A stretch of DNA of 7,170 nucleotides from SG8-41 sp035456985 (GTDB taxonomy: Bacteria > Pseudomonadota > Gammaproteobacteria > Burkholderiales > SG8-41). Of the stretch, positions 1-6,594 are shown in pieces. The notes below the pieces were generated by a model. That model was not told the DNA's origin and did not search any database. It saw nothing but the letters and a program-made list of their open reading frames with translations. The translations under genes were made by a program, and so were the position numbers. Position 1 is the stretch's first letter. Every line of letters begins with the position of its first letter. The stretch covers positions 1 through 7,170 of the forward strand of contig DATICE010000126.1 in assembly GCA_035456985.1 (NCBI GenBank). Reading direction: 5' to 3'.

Positions 1-738
1 GCGCGGGTCGTCGCCATCGTCGGGCGCGGCGGGGGCACGCGCGCCCGGCAGCTGGCGAAGGCATTCCGCGTCCCTTGCGTATCGAGCCTCAAGGCGCTGC
101 TCGCGGCGAAGCCGGACGTCGTGGTGGAAGCGGCCGCGCACGCGGCGGTCCGGGAGTACGGGGAGGCGATCCTCAAGAAGGGGATCGCGCTGATCGTGCT
201 GTCGGCTGGTGCGCTGTGCGACGACGCGCTGCGCCGGAAGCTGGAGCGCGCCGCGGAAAAGAGCGGGGCGCTGCTGTCGGTGCCGTCCGGCGGGATCGGC
301 GGGCTCGACGCGCTGAAGGCGGCGTGCGTCGCGGGAGTGGATGAAGTCACCATCGCGGTGACGAAGCCGCCGGCGGCGTGGAAGCGCATTCCCTACGTCG
401 AGAAGCTCGGAGTGGATCTGGACGGCTTGCGGGAGCCGCGCACCCTGTTCGAGGGGCCGGCCCGGGAGGGCGTGCCGCATTTTCCCGCCAACGTGAACAT
501 CGCGGCGGTGCTCTCCATGGCGGGGATCGGCTTCGACCGCACCCGGCTCAAGGTGGTCGCGGACCCGGCGCTCCGGCACAACACCCACTACATAGACGTG
601 AAGGGCCGCACCGGCAATATCAGCATCAAGCTCGAGAACGTGCCGGCGCCGGACAACCCGAAGACCGCGTGGCTCGCCTGCTACAGCGCACTGGCGGCGC
701 TGAAAGCGGTGCAGTCGCCGGTGCGCTACGGCACATGA
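1..738 (+). CDS. Aspartate dehydrogenase-like protein (AspDH / DUF108 family), 5' truncated by window edge
   Basis: The open frame runs from base 1 to a TGA at 736-738, giving 245 residues with no start visible. The family catalyses NAD(P)-dependent interconversion of L-aspartate and iminoaspartate/oxaloacetate in the cytoplasm, either for NAD synthesis or for amino-acid catabolism. The fragment opens at what looks like the second strand of the Rossmann fold (VVAIVGR), so about 30 residues including the GxGxxG loop are missing. Family blocks seen, numbered from the fragment start: VVEAA near 41, VPSGGIGGLDAL at 94-105, PPAAWK, FEGPAREG, FPANVN at 161-166, a VADPA...HNTH segment whose His196 fits the proposed catalytic histidine, and PDNPKT at 217-222. 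A GTG at 121 is internal to the fold and not a real start. The next gene overlaps by 4 bases, so this is an operon member. The family call is firm; aspartate as the true substrate is an inference, and another amino or imino acid is possible in this catabolic setting. Confidence 0.88.
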   Translation, partial: ARVVAIVGRGGGTRARQLAKAFRVPCVSSLKALLAAKPDVVVEAAAHAAVREYGEAILKKGIALIVLSAGALCDDALRRKLERAAEKSGALLSVPSGGIGGLDALKAACVAGVDEVTIAVTKPPAAWKRIPYVEKLGVDLDGLREPRTLFEGPAREGVPHFPANVNIAAVLSMAGIGFDRTRLKVVADPALRHNTHYIDVKGRTGNISIKLENVPAPDNPKTAWLACYSALAALKAVQSPVRYGT

Positions 739-1424
739 GCAACAGGATGCTTGATCCGGAAGCTGCGGAAGCGATACGGCAGCGATATCTCAAGGTCGAT
801 GCGGCGACGGTGTCCGACGTGCTGGATGCGCTCGGCTACCTCCATCAGGGCCTCGCCGGCACGTTTGCCCCCTACCCGGAGACCGCGGGCAAGCTCGCCG
901 GCTGGGCTTACACTATTTGCGGCGAGATGCGGCCGTACGCGGGGGGCGGCGACGCGGACAAGATGAAGGCGGTGGACGCGCTAAAGCCCGGATGCGTCAG
1001 CGTGTGGAGCGGGGCAGGGGACGGCGTGTGCTTCTTCGGCGAGCTGATCGCGCTCGGTATGAAGACGCGCGGATGCGCGGGCGCGCTGGTCGACGGCGGC
1101 ATCCGCGACATCGAGTGGATCGCAAGACAGGGATTCCCGGTCTACGCGCGCTACCGCACTCCGGTGCAATCGATCGGCCGCTGGAAGGTGACGGCGTGGC
1201 AGGTGCCGGCGTATCTGCCGGGTGCGACCAAGCAGCACGTCATCGTCAATCCGGGAGACTTCGTGCTCGGCGACGCGGACGGCGTTATCGTGGTTCCCGC
1301 CGAAGCAGCGGAGAAAGTGCTGAACGAAGCCGAGCGATTGACCTCGACCGAAGTGAAGATCCGCGCCGAGCTCGCCGCCGGCGCGACGCTCGAGCAGGTG
1401 CTCGCGAAGTACGGCCACGTCTGA
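735..1424 (+). CDS. RraA family protein, putative 4-hydroxy-4-methyl-2-oxoglutarate (HMG)/CHA-type aldolase
   Basis: A 229-residue protein of typical family length. Catalytic members are divalent-metal class II pyruvate aldolases that split 4-hydroxy-4-methyl-2-oxoglutarate or 4-carboxy-4-hydroxy-2-oxoadipate, or decarboxylate oxaloacetate; other members (E. coli RraA) only regulate RNase E. The sequence has the active-site block GELIALG at 102-108 and VDGGIRD at 119-125. Arg124-Asp125 are the residues expected to bind substrate and metal. They lie 20 residues after Glu103, so the D-x20-R-D aldolase signature is present with Glu in the first position, which favours an enzyme over an RNase E regulator. 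VNPGDFVLGDADGVIVVP at 171-188 is the usual C-terminal block. The start ATG at 735 overlaps the previous TGA (ATGA), suggesting translational coupling; an ATG at 747 is an alternative. Older annotation names such as dimethylmenaquinone methyltransferase are historical errors. Fold certain, exact substrate unknown. Confidence 0.85.
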   Translation: MSNRMLDPEAAEAIRQRYLKVDAATVSDVLDALGYLHQGLAGTFAPYPETAGKLAGWAYTICGEMRPYAGGGDADKMKAVDALKPGCVSVWSGAGDGVCFFGELIALGMKTRGCAGALVDGGIRDIEWIARQGFPVYARYRTPVQSIGRWKVTAWQVPAYLPGATKQHVIVNPGDFVLGDADGVIVVPAEAAEKVLNEAERLTSTEVKIRAELAAGATLEQVLAKYGHV

Positions 1425-2879
1425 ATGAAGCCCGCAAACCTTCTCATCATAATGTCCGACGAGCACAACCCCAAGGTGATGGGGTGTGCCGGGCACCCGA
1501 TCGTGAAGACCCCCAACATCGATGCGCTTGCGGCGCGCGGCGCGATGTTCAGCTCGGCCTACACCACCTGCCCGGTGTGCGTGCCTGCGCGCGCGGCGTT
1601 CGCGACCGGCAAGTACGTGCACCAGATCGGCTTCTGGGACAACGCGGACGCCTACGACGGCTCCATCCCGAGCTGGCACCACCGCCTGCGCGGCGCCGGG
1701 CACCGCGTGGTTTCGATCGGCAAGCTCCATTTCCGCGGCCACAAGGGGGACGACAACGGGTTCAGCGAAGAGATCATCCCCATGAACATCATCGAGGGCA
1801 AAGGCGATCTCATGGGGCTGGTGAGGAAGGACCTCCCGGAGCGGCGCCTTGCCTGGAAGATCGCCAAGCTCGCGGGCCCCGGTGAGACGCCCTATACCGC
1901 GTACGACCGCGAGATCACGACACGCGCGCAGATCTGGTTGCGCGAGGAGGCGCCCCGCTATCGCGACAAGCCCTGGGTGCTGTTCGTGTCCCTCGTGTGC
2001 CCGCACTTCCCGCTGGTGGCGCCGGCCGACTTCTACTACCAGTATCCGCTCGAGAAGATGCCGGTGCCCAAGCAGTACGCGCAAAGCGAGCGTCCGGATC
2101 ACCCGTACCTGCGCGACTACTCGGGGAGCTTTGCCTATGACCGCTATTTCGATCCGGACAAGCTGAGGAAGGCGATCGCGGCCTACTACGGCTTGTGCAG
2201 CTTCGTGGACGACAACGTCGGCAGGGTGATCCGCACGCTGGAGGCGGTCGGGCTCGCCGACTCCACGCGCATCCTGTACACGAGCGACCACGGCGACAAC
2301 CTCGGCGCGCGCGGGCTGTGGGGCAAGTCCACGCTCTACGAAGAGGTCGCGGGCGTGCCGCTGATCGTCGCCGGCGCCGACATCCCGCGCGGGAAGAAGG
2401 TGAGCACGCCGGCGAGCCACGTGGATACCTACCCGTTCATCATGGCATGCGCAGGGGAGGACCGGCCGGTGATGTACGAGGGGCATCCGGGCGTATCGCT
2501 TCTCGCGCTCGCTCGCGGCGAGCAGCCGGACCGCAATGTGCTCTCGGAGTACCACGGCATGGGCTCCACGACGGGCGCGTTCATGATCCGCCACGGAAAA
2601 TACAAATACGTGCACTACGTGGCGTACCGGCCACAGCTCTTCGACCTGGAGCGGGACCCGGAGGAGCTGCGCGACCTTGCCGGCGATCCAGCGCATTCGG
2701 GCGTGCTCGAGGAGTGCCGGGCCCGGCTGCGTGCAATTCTCGACCCGGCGGAAGTGGACGCCCGGGCGAAACGGCGCCAGGCCGAGCTGCTCGAGGCGGC
2801 CGGCGGGCGCGAAGCGGTCATCAAGCGGGGCGACCTGGGGTTCACCCCCCCGCCGGGCTACCCGGCGGTGTTTGGTTGA
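1425..2879 (+). CDS. Sulfatase-like hydrolase (type I, formylglycine-dependent, choline-sulfatase/phosphonate-hydrolase-like)
   Basis: A 484-residue alkaline-phosphatase-superfamily hydrolase. Type I sulfatases cleave sulfate (or phosphonate/phosphate) esters using a Cys converted to formylglycine. The CxPxR motif is visible as C52-V-P-A-R56, followed by TG at 61-62. Other active-site blocks are Asp12-Glu13 (metal), GKLHF with Lys100 and His102, CPH with His194, SDHGDN with Asp288 and His289 (metal), and GLWGKST with Lys301. Blocks KTPNIDALAARGA and the C-terminal YKYVHY...PQLFDLERDPEELRDLAGD are classic for the family. I see no signal peptide; the N terminus goes straight into the first strand (NLLIIMSDEHN), so the protein is probably cytoplasmic. 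The start ATG directly follows the upstream stop (TGAATG), supporting coupling. It resembles choline sulfatase in layout, but no choline-pathway genes are nearby and the substrate is unknown. The residue after the conserved Pro is Ala instead of the common Ser, which is compatible with maturation. Confidence 0.9.
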   Translation: MKPANLLIIMSDEHNPKVMGCAGHPIVKTPNIDALAARGAMFSSAYTTCPVCVPARAAFATGKYVHQIGFWDNADAYDGSIPSWHHRLRGAGHRVVSIGKLHFRGHKGDDNGFSEEIIPMNIIEGKGDLMGLVRKDLPERRLAWKIAKLAGPGETPYTAYDREITTRAQIWLREEAPRYRDKPWVLFVSLVCPHFPLVAPADFYYQYPLEKMPVPKQYAQSERPDHPYLRDYSGSFAYDRYFDPDKLRKAIAAYYGLCSFVDDNVGRVIRTLEAVGLADSTRILYTSDHGDNLGARGLWGKSTLYEEVAGVPLIVAGADIPRGKKVSTPASHVDTYPFIMACAGEDRPVMYEGHPGVSLLALARGEQPDRNVLSEYHGMGSTTGAFMIRHGKYKYVHYVAYRPQLFDLERDPEELRDLAGDPAHSGVLEECRARLRAILDPAEVDARAKRRQAELLEAAGGREAVIKRGDLGFTPPPGYPAVFG

Positions 2880-2910
2880 TGAGCGAGAAACGGGAATCGA
2901 AAAACGAACG

Positions 2911-2917
2911 AGGAGGG
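2911..2917 (+). promoter_or_regulatory. Strong Shine-Dalgarno site for the first Bug gene
   Basis: AGGAGGG lies 7 bases before the ATG at 2925. It is the only obvious signal in the 45-base gap after the sulfatase gene. The strong site contrasts with the overlapping or abutting starts upstream and fits high expression of a periplasmic binding protein. I see no promoter or terminator hairpin in this gap. Confidence 0.85.
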
Positions 2918-2924
2918 ATACAAA

Positions 2925-3902
2925 ATGACTACAAACCGTACTTTGCTGTTGACGTTGGTTGCGGCGGCTGTCTTTGCACAGCCGGCATGGGCGCAGGAAT
3001 ACCCGGCGAGACCGATCCGGATGCTGGTGCCGTTCGCGCCGGGCGGCAATACCGACATCCTGGCCCGCGCGGTCGCCCAGCGCATGACCGATTCGTGGCA
3101 CACGCCGATCGTGGTAGACAATCGCCCGGGCGGAAATGGTTTCATCGCTGCCGATATTGCCGCGAGGGCGAGTCCGGACGGGCATACGGTCTTCGTGGGC
3201 ACCAGTCGGGAGGTGTCGATCAACACGGTCCTGTTCAAGAAGCTGCCCTACGACCCGGTGAAGGACTTTGCGCCGGTCACCCTCGGCACGGTATCGGCGA
3301 TGCTGTTCGCGGCGCACCCCTCATTCGCGGGTAACACGCTGCGGGACATCGTTTCGCAGGCCAAGTCGAATCCGGGGTCGGTGTCCATCGGAACCCCGGG
3401 CGTGGGCACGCCGATGCATCTTTCCCTCGAGTGGTTCAACATCCTGATCGGAGCCAAGACCATCCACGTCCCGTACAAGGGGGGCGGCCCTCTCGGGGCG
3501 GCTCTGCTGGGCGGTCAGGAAGTCAAGCTCGGCATCATCGGCATGGGCCCTGCGGTGCCGCACATCCGCGCGGGACGGGTGAAGCCGATCGCCATCACGA
3601 CCGCCAAGCGATCGAAGCTCATGCCTGAGGTACCGACAGCCCAGGAAGAGGGTCTGAAGGGCTTCGACACCACCATATGGTTCGCCTTCTACGTTCCCGA
3701 TGGCACGCCGAAGGGCGTCCTCGGTAAGCTTCACGGCGAGCTCGTGAGGATTCTCCGGCTGCCCGACGTGGTGAATTACCTCGAGAACGTCACCGGCGTT
3801 GACGTGGTGCCGGGCTCGCCGCAGGAGCTGGCGCGTTTCGCAAAGGCCGAAGCCGCCAAGTACGGGAAAATCATGAAGGCATCGGGCATGAAGCCCCAGT
3901 GA
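2925..3902 (+). CDS. Bug family (TctC-like) periplasmic tripartite tricarboxylate transporter substrate-binding protein, copy 1
   Basis: A 325-residue secreted solute-binding protein. Residues 1-23 form a Sec signal peptide: basic Arg5, a hydrophobic Leu/Ala/Val core, and an A21-W-A23 cleavage site leaving QEYPARPI as the mature start. Family blocks follow in order: YPARPIRMLVPFAPGG(N)TD at about 26-44, VVDNRPGGNGFIAAD, SPDGHTVFVG, LPYDPVKDFAPVT, HVPYKGGGP, MGPAVPHIRAGRVKPIAIT, EVPTAQEEG and a C-terminal PQELARFAKAEAAKYGKI. Bug proteins bind carboxylates, mostly di- and tricarboxylic acids but also aromatic acids, nicotinate and amides, by two water-bridged carboxylate contacts. No TctA or TctB membrane subunit lies in the window, so this is either an orphan binding protein or is served by a transporter elsewhere. 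Its position inside a catabolic operon implies that its ligand is the pathway substrate. Family certain, ligand unknown. Confidence 0.95.
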   Translation: MTTNRTLLLTLVAAAVFAQPAWAQEYPARPIRMLVPFAPGGNTDILARAVAQRMTDSWHTPIVVDNRPGGNGFIAADIAARASPDGHTVFVGTSREVSINTVLFKKLPYDPVKDFAPVTLGTVSAMLFAAHPSFAGNTLRDIVSQAKSNPGSVSIGTPGVGTPMHLSLEWFNILIGAKTIHVPYKGGGPLGAALLGGQEVKLGIIGMGPAVPHIRAGRVKPIAITTAKRSKLMPEVPTAQEEGLKGFDTTIWFAFYVPDGTPKGVLGKLHGELVRILRLPDVVNYLENVTGVDVVPGSPQELARFAKAEAAKYGKIMKASGMKPQ

Positions 3903-3917
3903 TCGATCCGCAATCGA

Positions 3918-3925
3918 GAGGAGGA
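3918..3925 (+). promoter_or_regulatory. Strong Shine-Dalgarno site for the second Bug gene
   Basis: GAGGAGGA (containing AGGAGG at 3919-3924) sits about 8 bases before the ATG at 3933, in a 30-base gap that shows no terminator hairpin. Like the first Bug gene, this copy has its own strong ribosome site. Confidence 0.85.
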
Positions 3926-3932
3926 ATCTGAC

Positions 3933-4910
3933 ATGTTCTCCCGGAAGGCACTGCTCGTTGCGTGCGCTGCTTGCAGCCTGACGTTCGACCCAGGAGGGGC
4001 GACGGCACAGACTTACCCTGTAAGGCCGATCCGGGTGGTGGTGCCGTACGCGCCGGGCGGCGCGACCGACCTGACCGCGCGCCTGGTCGGGCAGAAGATG
4101 CAGGAAGCGATGAAGCAGAACGTGCTGGTCGACAACCGCCCGGGGGCGGGCGGCGTGATCGGGGCGGATCTCGTGGCGAAGGCCGCCCCCGATGGCTACA
4201 CGGTCCTGATTGCCGTGCCGGCGGAAATGGCGATACTCCCGCACCTGCAGAAGATGCCCTATGACGTTGCCAGGGATTTCGCTCCTGTTTCCCTCGCGGC
4301 GGTGACGCCGCTCATCCTCGTGGTTCATCCGTCGCTTCCGGTACGGAGCGTGAAGGACCTCGTCGCCTTCGCCAGGGCGCGGCCGGGGCAATTGACCTAC
4401 GCGTCGGCCGGCGCCGGCGGCGTGCAGCACCTCTCAGGCGAGCTGCTCAAGATTTCGATGAAGCTCGACATGGTGCACGTGCCGTACAAGGGGGCGGGGC
4501 CCGTGATGCCCGACCTGATCGGCGGTCACGTGCCGATGTTCTTTTCGGGCATGCCCCCGGCCATGCCGCACGTGAAGGCCGGGAAGCTGCGCGCGCTGGC
4601 GGTTACCACGACCCGGCGCTCGCCGGCGGCGCCCGACGTGCCCACGATGACGGAAGCGGGCGTGCCCGGCTTCGACATCAGCAACTGGTTTGCCTACTTC
4701 GTGCCCTCCGGCACGCGTGCCGAGGTGATCGTGCGGCTCAACACGGAAGTCAACCGCGGGTTGAAGCAGCCGGACGTGAGGGAAAAGCTCGCCAGCGTGG
4801 GCGCGGAGGCGGTGGGAACTTCGCCCGAGGAGCTGGCGAGGTTCGTGCGCTCGGAAAGCGAGAAGTTCGCGCACCTGGTCAAGCTGTCCGGCGCCAAGGG
4901 CACCGACTGA
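3933..4910 (+). CDS. Bug family (TctC-like) periplasmic tripartite tricarboxylate transporter substrate-binding protein, copy 2
   Basis: Another 325-residue Bug protein, clearly homologous to the gene just upstream. Residues 1-25 form the signal peptide: Arg4-Lys5, a short hydrophobic core, and A23-T-A25 cleavage before QTYPVRPI. Blocks seen are YPVRPIRVVVPYAPGGATD, VDNRPGAGGVIGAD, APDGYTVLIA, MPYDVARDFAPVS, HVPYKGAGPVMPDLIGG, MPPAMPHVKAGKLRALAVT, DVPTMTEAGVPGFD and SPEELARFVRSESEKF. This copy is closer to the family consensus (for example PGAGGVIGAD and PDGYT) than copy 1 (PGGNGFIAAD and PDGHT), and the ligand-contacting loops differ, so the pair may bind different or stereochemically distinct acids. 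The shared order and spacing suggest an old duplication or joint recruitment, not a recent tandem copy. The ligand cannot be named. Confidence 0.95.
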   Translation: MFSRKALLVACAACSLTFDPGGATAQTYPVRPIRVVVPYAPGGATDLTARLVGQKMQEAMKQNVLVDNRPGAGGVIGADLVAKAAPDGYTVLIAVPAEMAILPHLQKMPYDVARDFAPVSLAAVTPLILVVHPSLPVRSVKDLVAFARARPGQLTYASAGAGGVQHLSGELLKISMKLDMVHVPYKGAGPVMPDLIGGHVPMFFSGMPPAMPHVKAGKLRALAVTTTRRSPAAPDVPTMTEAGVPGFDISNWFAYFVPSGTRAEVIVRLNTEVNRGLKQPDVREKLASVGAEAVGTSPEELARFVRSESEKFAHLVKLSGAKGTD

Positions 4911-4914
4911 CCGC

Positions 4915-4928
4915 AGGCAGAAGGCAGA
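4915..4928 (+). repeat. Short tandem repeat AGGCAGA x2 upstream of the aconitase-X gene
   Basis: Two direct copies of AGGCAGA (4915-4921 and 4922-4928) fill most of the 19-base gap before the ATG at 4930. Together with the next bases they form GAAGGCAGAAA, which recurs exactly at 6610-6620 at the start of the Nudix gene. The second AGGCAGA is the only, and weak, candidate ribosome site for the gene at 4930. It may simply be a purine-rich leader. Confidence 0.5.
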
Positions 4929-4929
4929 A

Positions 4930-6171
4930 ATGCGGTTGACGGCTGAGGAGCGGGCAATGCTGCGCGGTGAGCGCGGCGAGCCGGTGCGCCGCGCGCTCGG
5001 GCTCCAGCTCGAAGTCGGGAAGTTCTACGGGGCGCGGCGCTTCGTGCCGGTCTCCAACGTGCACATGATGGGCGACATCGAGGTCATGGGCGACGGCGGA
5101 CTCGATCATCTGCAGCGCCTCGCGCAGACCGGGGCGCGCTGCCGGGTTCCGATCACGACCAACGCGCGCTGCTTCGATTTCGCCCACGTCGAGCGGCTCG
5201 GGCAGGACGCCGGCGAGGCGGCCAAGGAGCGGCGGCTGATCGGCTGCCTGCGCGAGATGAACGTCGTGACCACCGATACCTGCATCAACTACCAGACCGT
5301 GTACCAGCCTCATTTCGGCGAGCGCCTCGCCTGGGGCGACACCGGCACCGTGATCTGGGCCAATTCCGTGTGCGGGGCGCGCACCAATTTCGAGTCCGGA
5401 CCCGCCGCCATGGCCGCCGCGATGACGGGACGGGTGCCGGAGTACGGCTTTCACCTCGACCGCCATCGCAGGGGCACGTTTGTGGTCGAGGTGGCCACCG
5501 AGCTGAAGGACTTTGCGGAATGGGGCGCGATGGCAAAGCTGGTCGGCGAGTCGCACCAGAGCTATTTCGCGGTGCCCGTGTTCACCGGGGTGAAGCGGGC
5601 GCCGTGCGCCGATGAGCTCAAGCACCTGGGTGCCGGGCTCGCGAGCTACGGCTCGATGGCTATGTACCATATGGTAGGCGTCACGCCTGAGGCGCCGACA
5701 CTGCGATCGGCGATCGTCGGCAGGAAGTCGGGCCGTCGGATGCGCATCACCCGCGCCGACATCGAGCGCGTGTTCGCCGGCTACCGTAACCCGGACGGAA
5801 GCTGCAATTTCGTGGTGTTCTCGGGGCCGCAACAATCGCTCCTCGAGATGAAGCAGCTCGCCGAGCTTTTCGACGGGCGGCGCGTGCGCGCGGGCACGAC
5901 AGTGATGGTCACCACTGCGAACGGCGTGCTGGCCTCGGCGCGGGCGCTCGGCTACGCGCAGAAGCTGGAGGCGGCGGGCGTTACCATCCTTGAGGGCGTC
6001 TGCGTCTACATCCTGCAGAACCTGACAAGCATGCGCGCCGCTAACGGATGGACCAACATGATCTCCAATTCCGCCAAGATCGTGAACACGATCACCGCGC
6101 ACAAATTCAATACCATCCTGCGCAGGACCCACGAGTGCGTCGAGATCGCCTGCACCGGGGTGTTCCGGTGA
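4930..6171 (+). CDS. Aconitase X large (catalytic) subunit, DUF521 family
   Basis: A 413-residue protein matching the catalytic domain of aconitase X in length and motifs. Known members dehydrate cis-3-hydroxy-L-proline (bacteria) or mevalonate 5-phosphate (archaea) with an iron-sulfur cluster. Visible blocks: LTAEERAMLRGERGEPVRRA at 3-22, VSNVHMMGD at 41-49, TTDTCINYQ at 114-122 (Cys118), WANSVCGARTNFESGPAA at 143-160 (Cys148), TGRVPEYGFHLDRHRRGTF at 166-184, and ISNSAKIVNT near the C terminus. Cys118, Cys148 and Cys358 (in EGVCVYI) are candidate cluster ligands. The start at 4930 has a poor ribosome site, whereas Met10 (ATG at 4957) has GAGGAG 6 bases upstream. I keep 4930 because LTxEExxMLxGExG is the conserved family N terminus and those GAGGAG bases encode its Glu pair. 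The gene overlaps the small subunit (GTGA). The middle and C-terminal parts depart from consensus, so the substrate may be new. Confidence 0.88.
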   Translation: MRLTAEERAMLRGERGEPVRRALGLQLEVGKFYGARRFVPVSNVHMMGDIEVMGDGGLDHLQRLAQTGARCRVPITTNARCFDFAHVERLGQDAGEAAKERRLIGCLREMNVVTTDTCINYQTVYQPHFGERLAWGDTGTVIWANSVCGARTNFESGPAAMAAAMTGRVPEYGFHLDRHRRGTFVVEVATELKDFAEWGAMAKLVGESHQSYFAVPVFTGVKRAPCADELKHLGAGLASYGSMAMYHMVGVTPEAPTLRSAIVGRKSGRRMRITRADIERVFAGYRNPDGSCNFVVFSGPQQSLLEMKQLAELFDGRRVRAGTTVMVTTANGVLASARALGYAQKLEAAGVTILEGVCVYILQNLTSMRAANGWTNMISNSAKIVNTITAHKFNTILRRTHECVEIACTGVFR

Positions 6172-6590
6172 GCGCCGCTTCGGTCACGATCCGCGTGGAC
6201 CGCGCGTTCGGCCCGGTCGTGGAAGGGGAGGCGGTGGTCTCGGACGAGGGATTCAGCCCGCGCTACGATCTCGACCGCTGGAGCGGCGTCATCACCCGGC
6301 GCGGCCACAAGCTCGAGGGCGTCAACATCCGCGACAAGATCCTGTTTTTCCCGACCGCGAAGGGAGGCATCGCCGCGGGCTGGGCATTTCACGATATCAA
6401 GGCGAAGGGCATCGCGCCGAAAGCGCTGGTCTTCGGCGTCACCAACCCGGTCATGGTGCAAGGCGCGGTGTTCGCGAACCTGACGATCACCGAAGGCTGG
6501 TCGCGCGACCCGCGCGAGTGCCTGAAGAGCGGCGACATCGTGCGCGTCGACCCTGCGGCGAGAACCATCCGGGTGCTGAAACGCGGTTGA
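6168..6590 (+). CDS. Aconitase X small subunit, swivel domain (DUF126 family), divergent
   Basis: A 140-residue protein starting at a GTG that overlaps the large-subunit TGA by 4 bases, a sign of coupled synthesis of a heterodimer. The family forms the swivelling beta/alpha domain equivalent to aconitase domain 4 and closes over the active site of the large subunit. Seen here: an N-terminal strand ending in GPVVEGEAVVSDEGFS at 15-30, the turn W-S-G-V-I at 38-42, GHKLEGVNIRDKILFFP at 46-62, APKALVFGVTNPVMVQGAVF at 83-102, and a terminal GDIVRVDPAARTIRV at 122-136. Typical members carry a serine-rich PSxxGSSxxS loop that supplies the catalytic Ser; here the equivalent loop reads PTAKGGIAAGW at 62-72 with no serine. 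The reaction may therefore differ from that of known aconitase X enzymes. Family assignment rests on this alignment and on gene context. Confidence 0.82.
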   Translation: MSAASVTIRVDRAFGPVVEGEAVVSDEGFSPRYDLDRWSGVITRRGHKLEGVNIRDKILFFPTAKGGIAAGWAFHDIKAKGIAPKALVFGVTNPVMVQGAVFANLTITEGWSRDPRECLKSGDIVRVDPAARTIRVLKRG

Positions 6591-6594
6591 GGCC

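Noticed and set aside
378..734. N-terminal extension of the RraA-like gene back to the ATG at 378
   Set aside because: This stretch lies wholly inside the AspDH-like gene, has out-of-frame composition, and the RraA fold starts only after the ATG at 735.
2880..2924. Possible terminator or promoter between the sulfatase and the first Bug gene
   Set aside because: No stem followed by a T-run and no convincing -35/-10 pair is visible in the 45 bases; only the ribosome site stands out.
981..3317. A 778-codon open frame on the - strand, spanning the RraA-like, sulfatase and first Bug genes
   Set aside because: The translation is Arg/His/Val-rich, without recognisable domains, and lies antisense to three well-supported genes. 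High third-position GC routinely keeps this antisense frame open. The - strand frames at 3321-4430 and 4879-6132 are rejected for the same reason.
2195..3334. A 379-codon + strand frame crossing the sulfatase/Bug junction, with an ATG at 2879 overlapping the sulfatase stop
   Set aside because: It is the wrong frame of both flanking genes. The ATG at 2879 has no good ribosome site, while the AGGAGGG serves the Bug start at 2925, and the protein has no family motifs.
3933..3965. Possible lipobox LVAC (Cys11) in the second Bug protein
   Set aside because: Only ten residues would precede the cysteine, too short for a normal lipoprotein signal. The ATA cleavage site before QTYPVRPI matches the usual mature start of Bug proteins.
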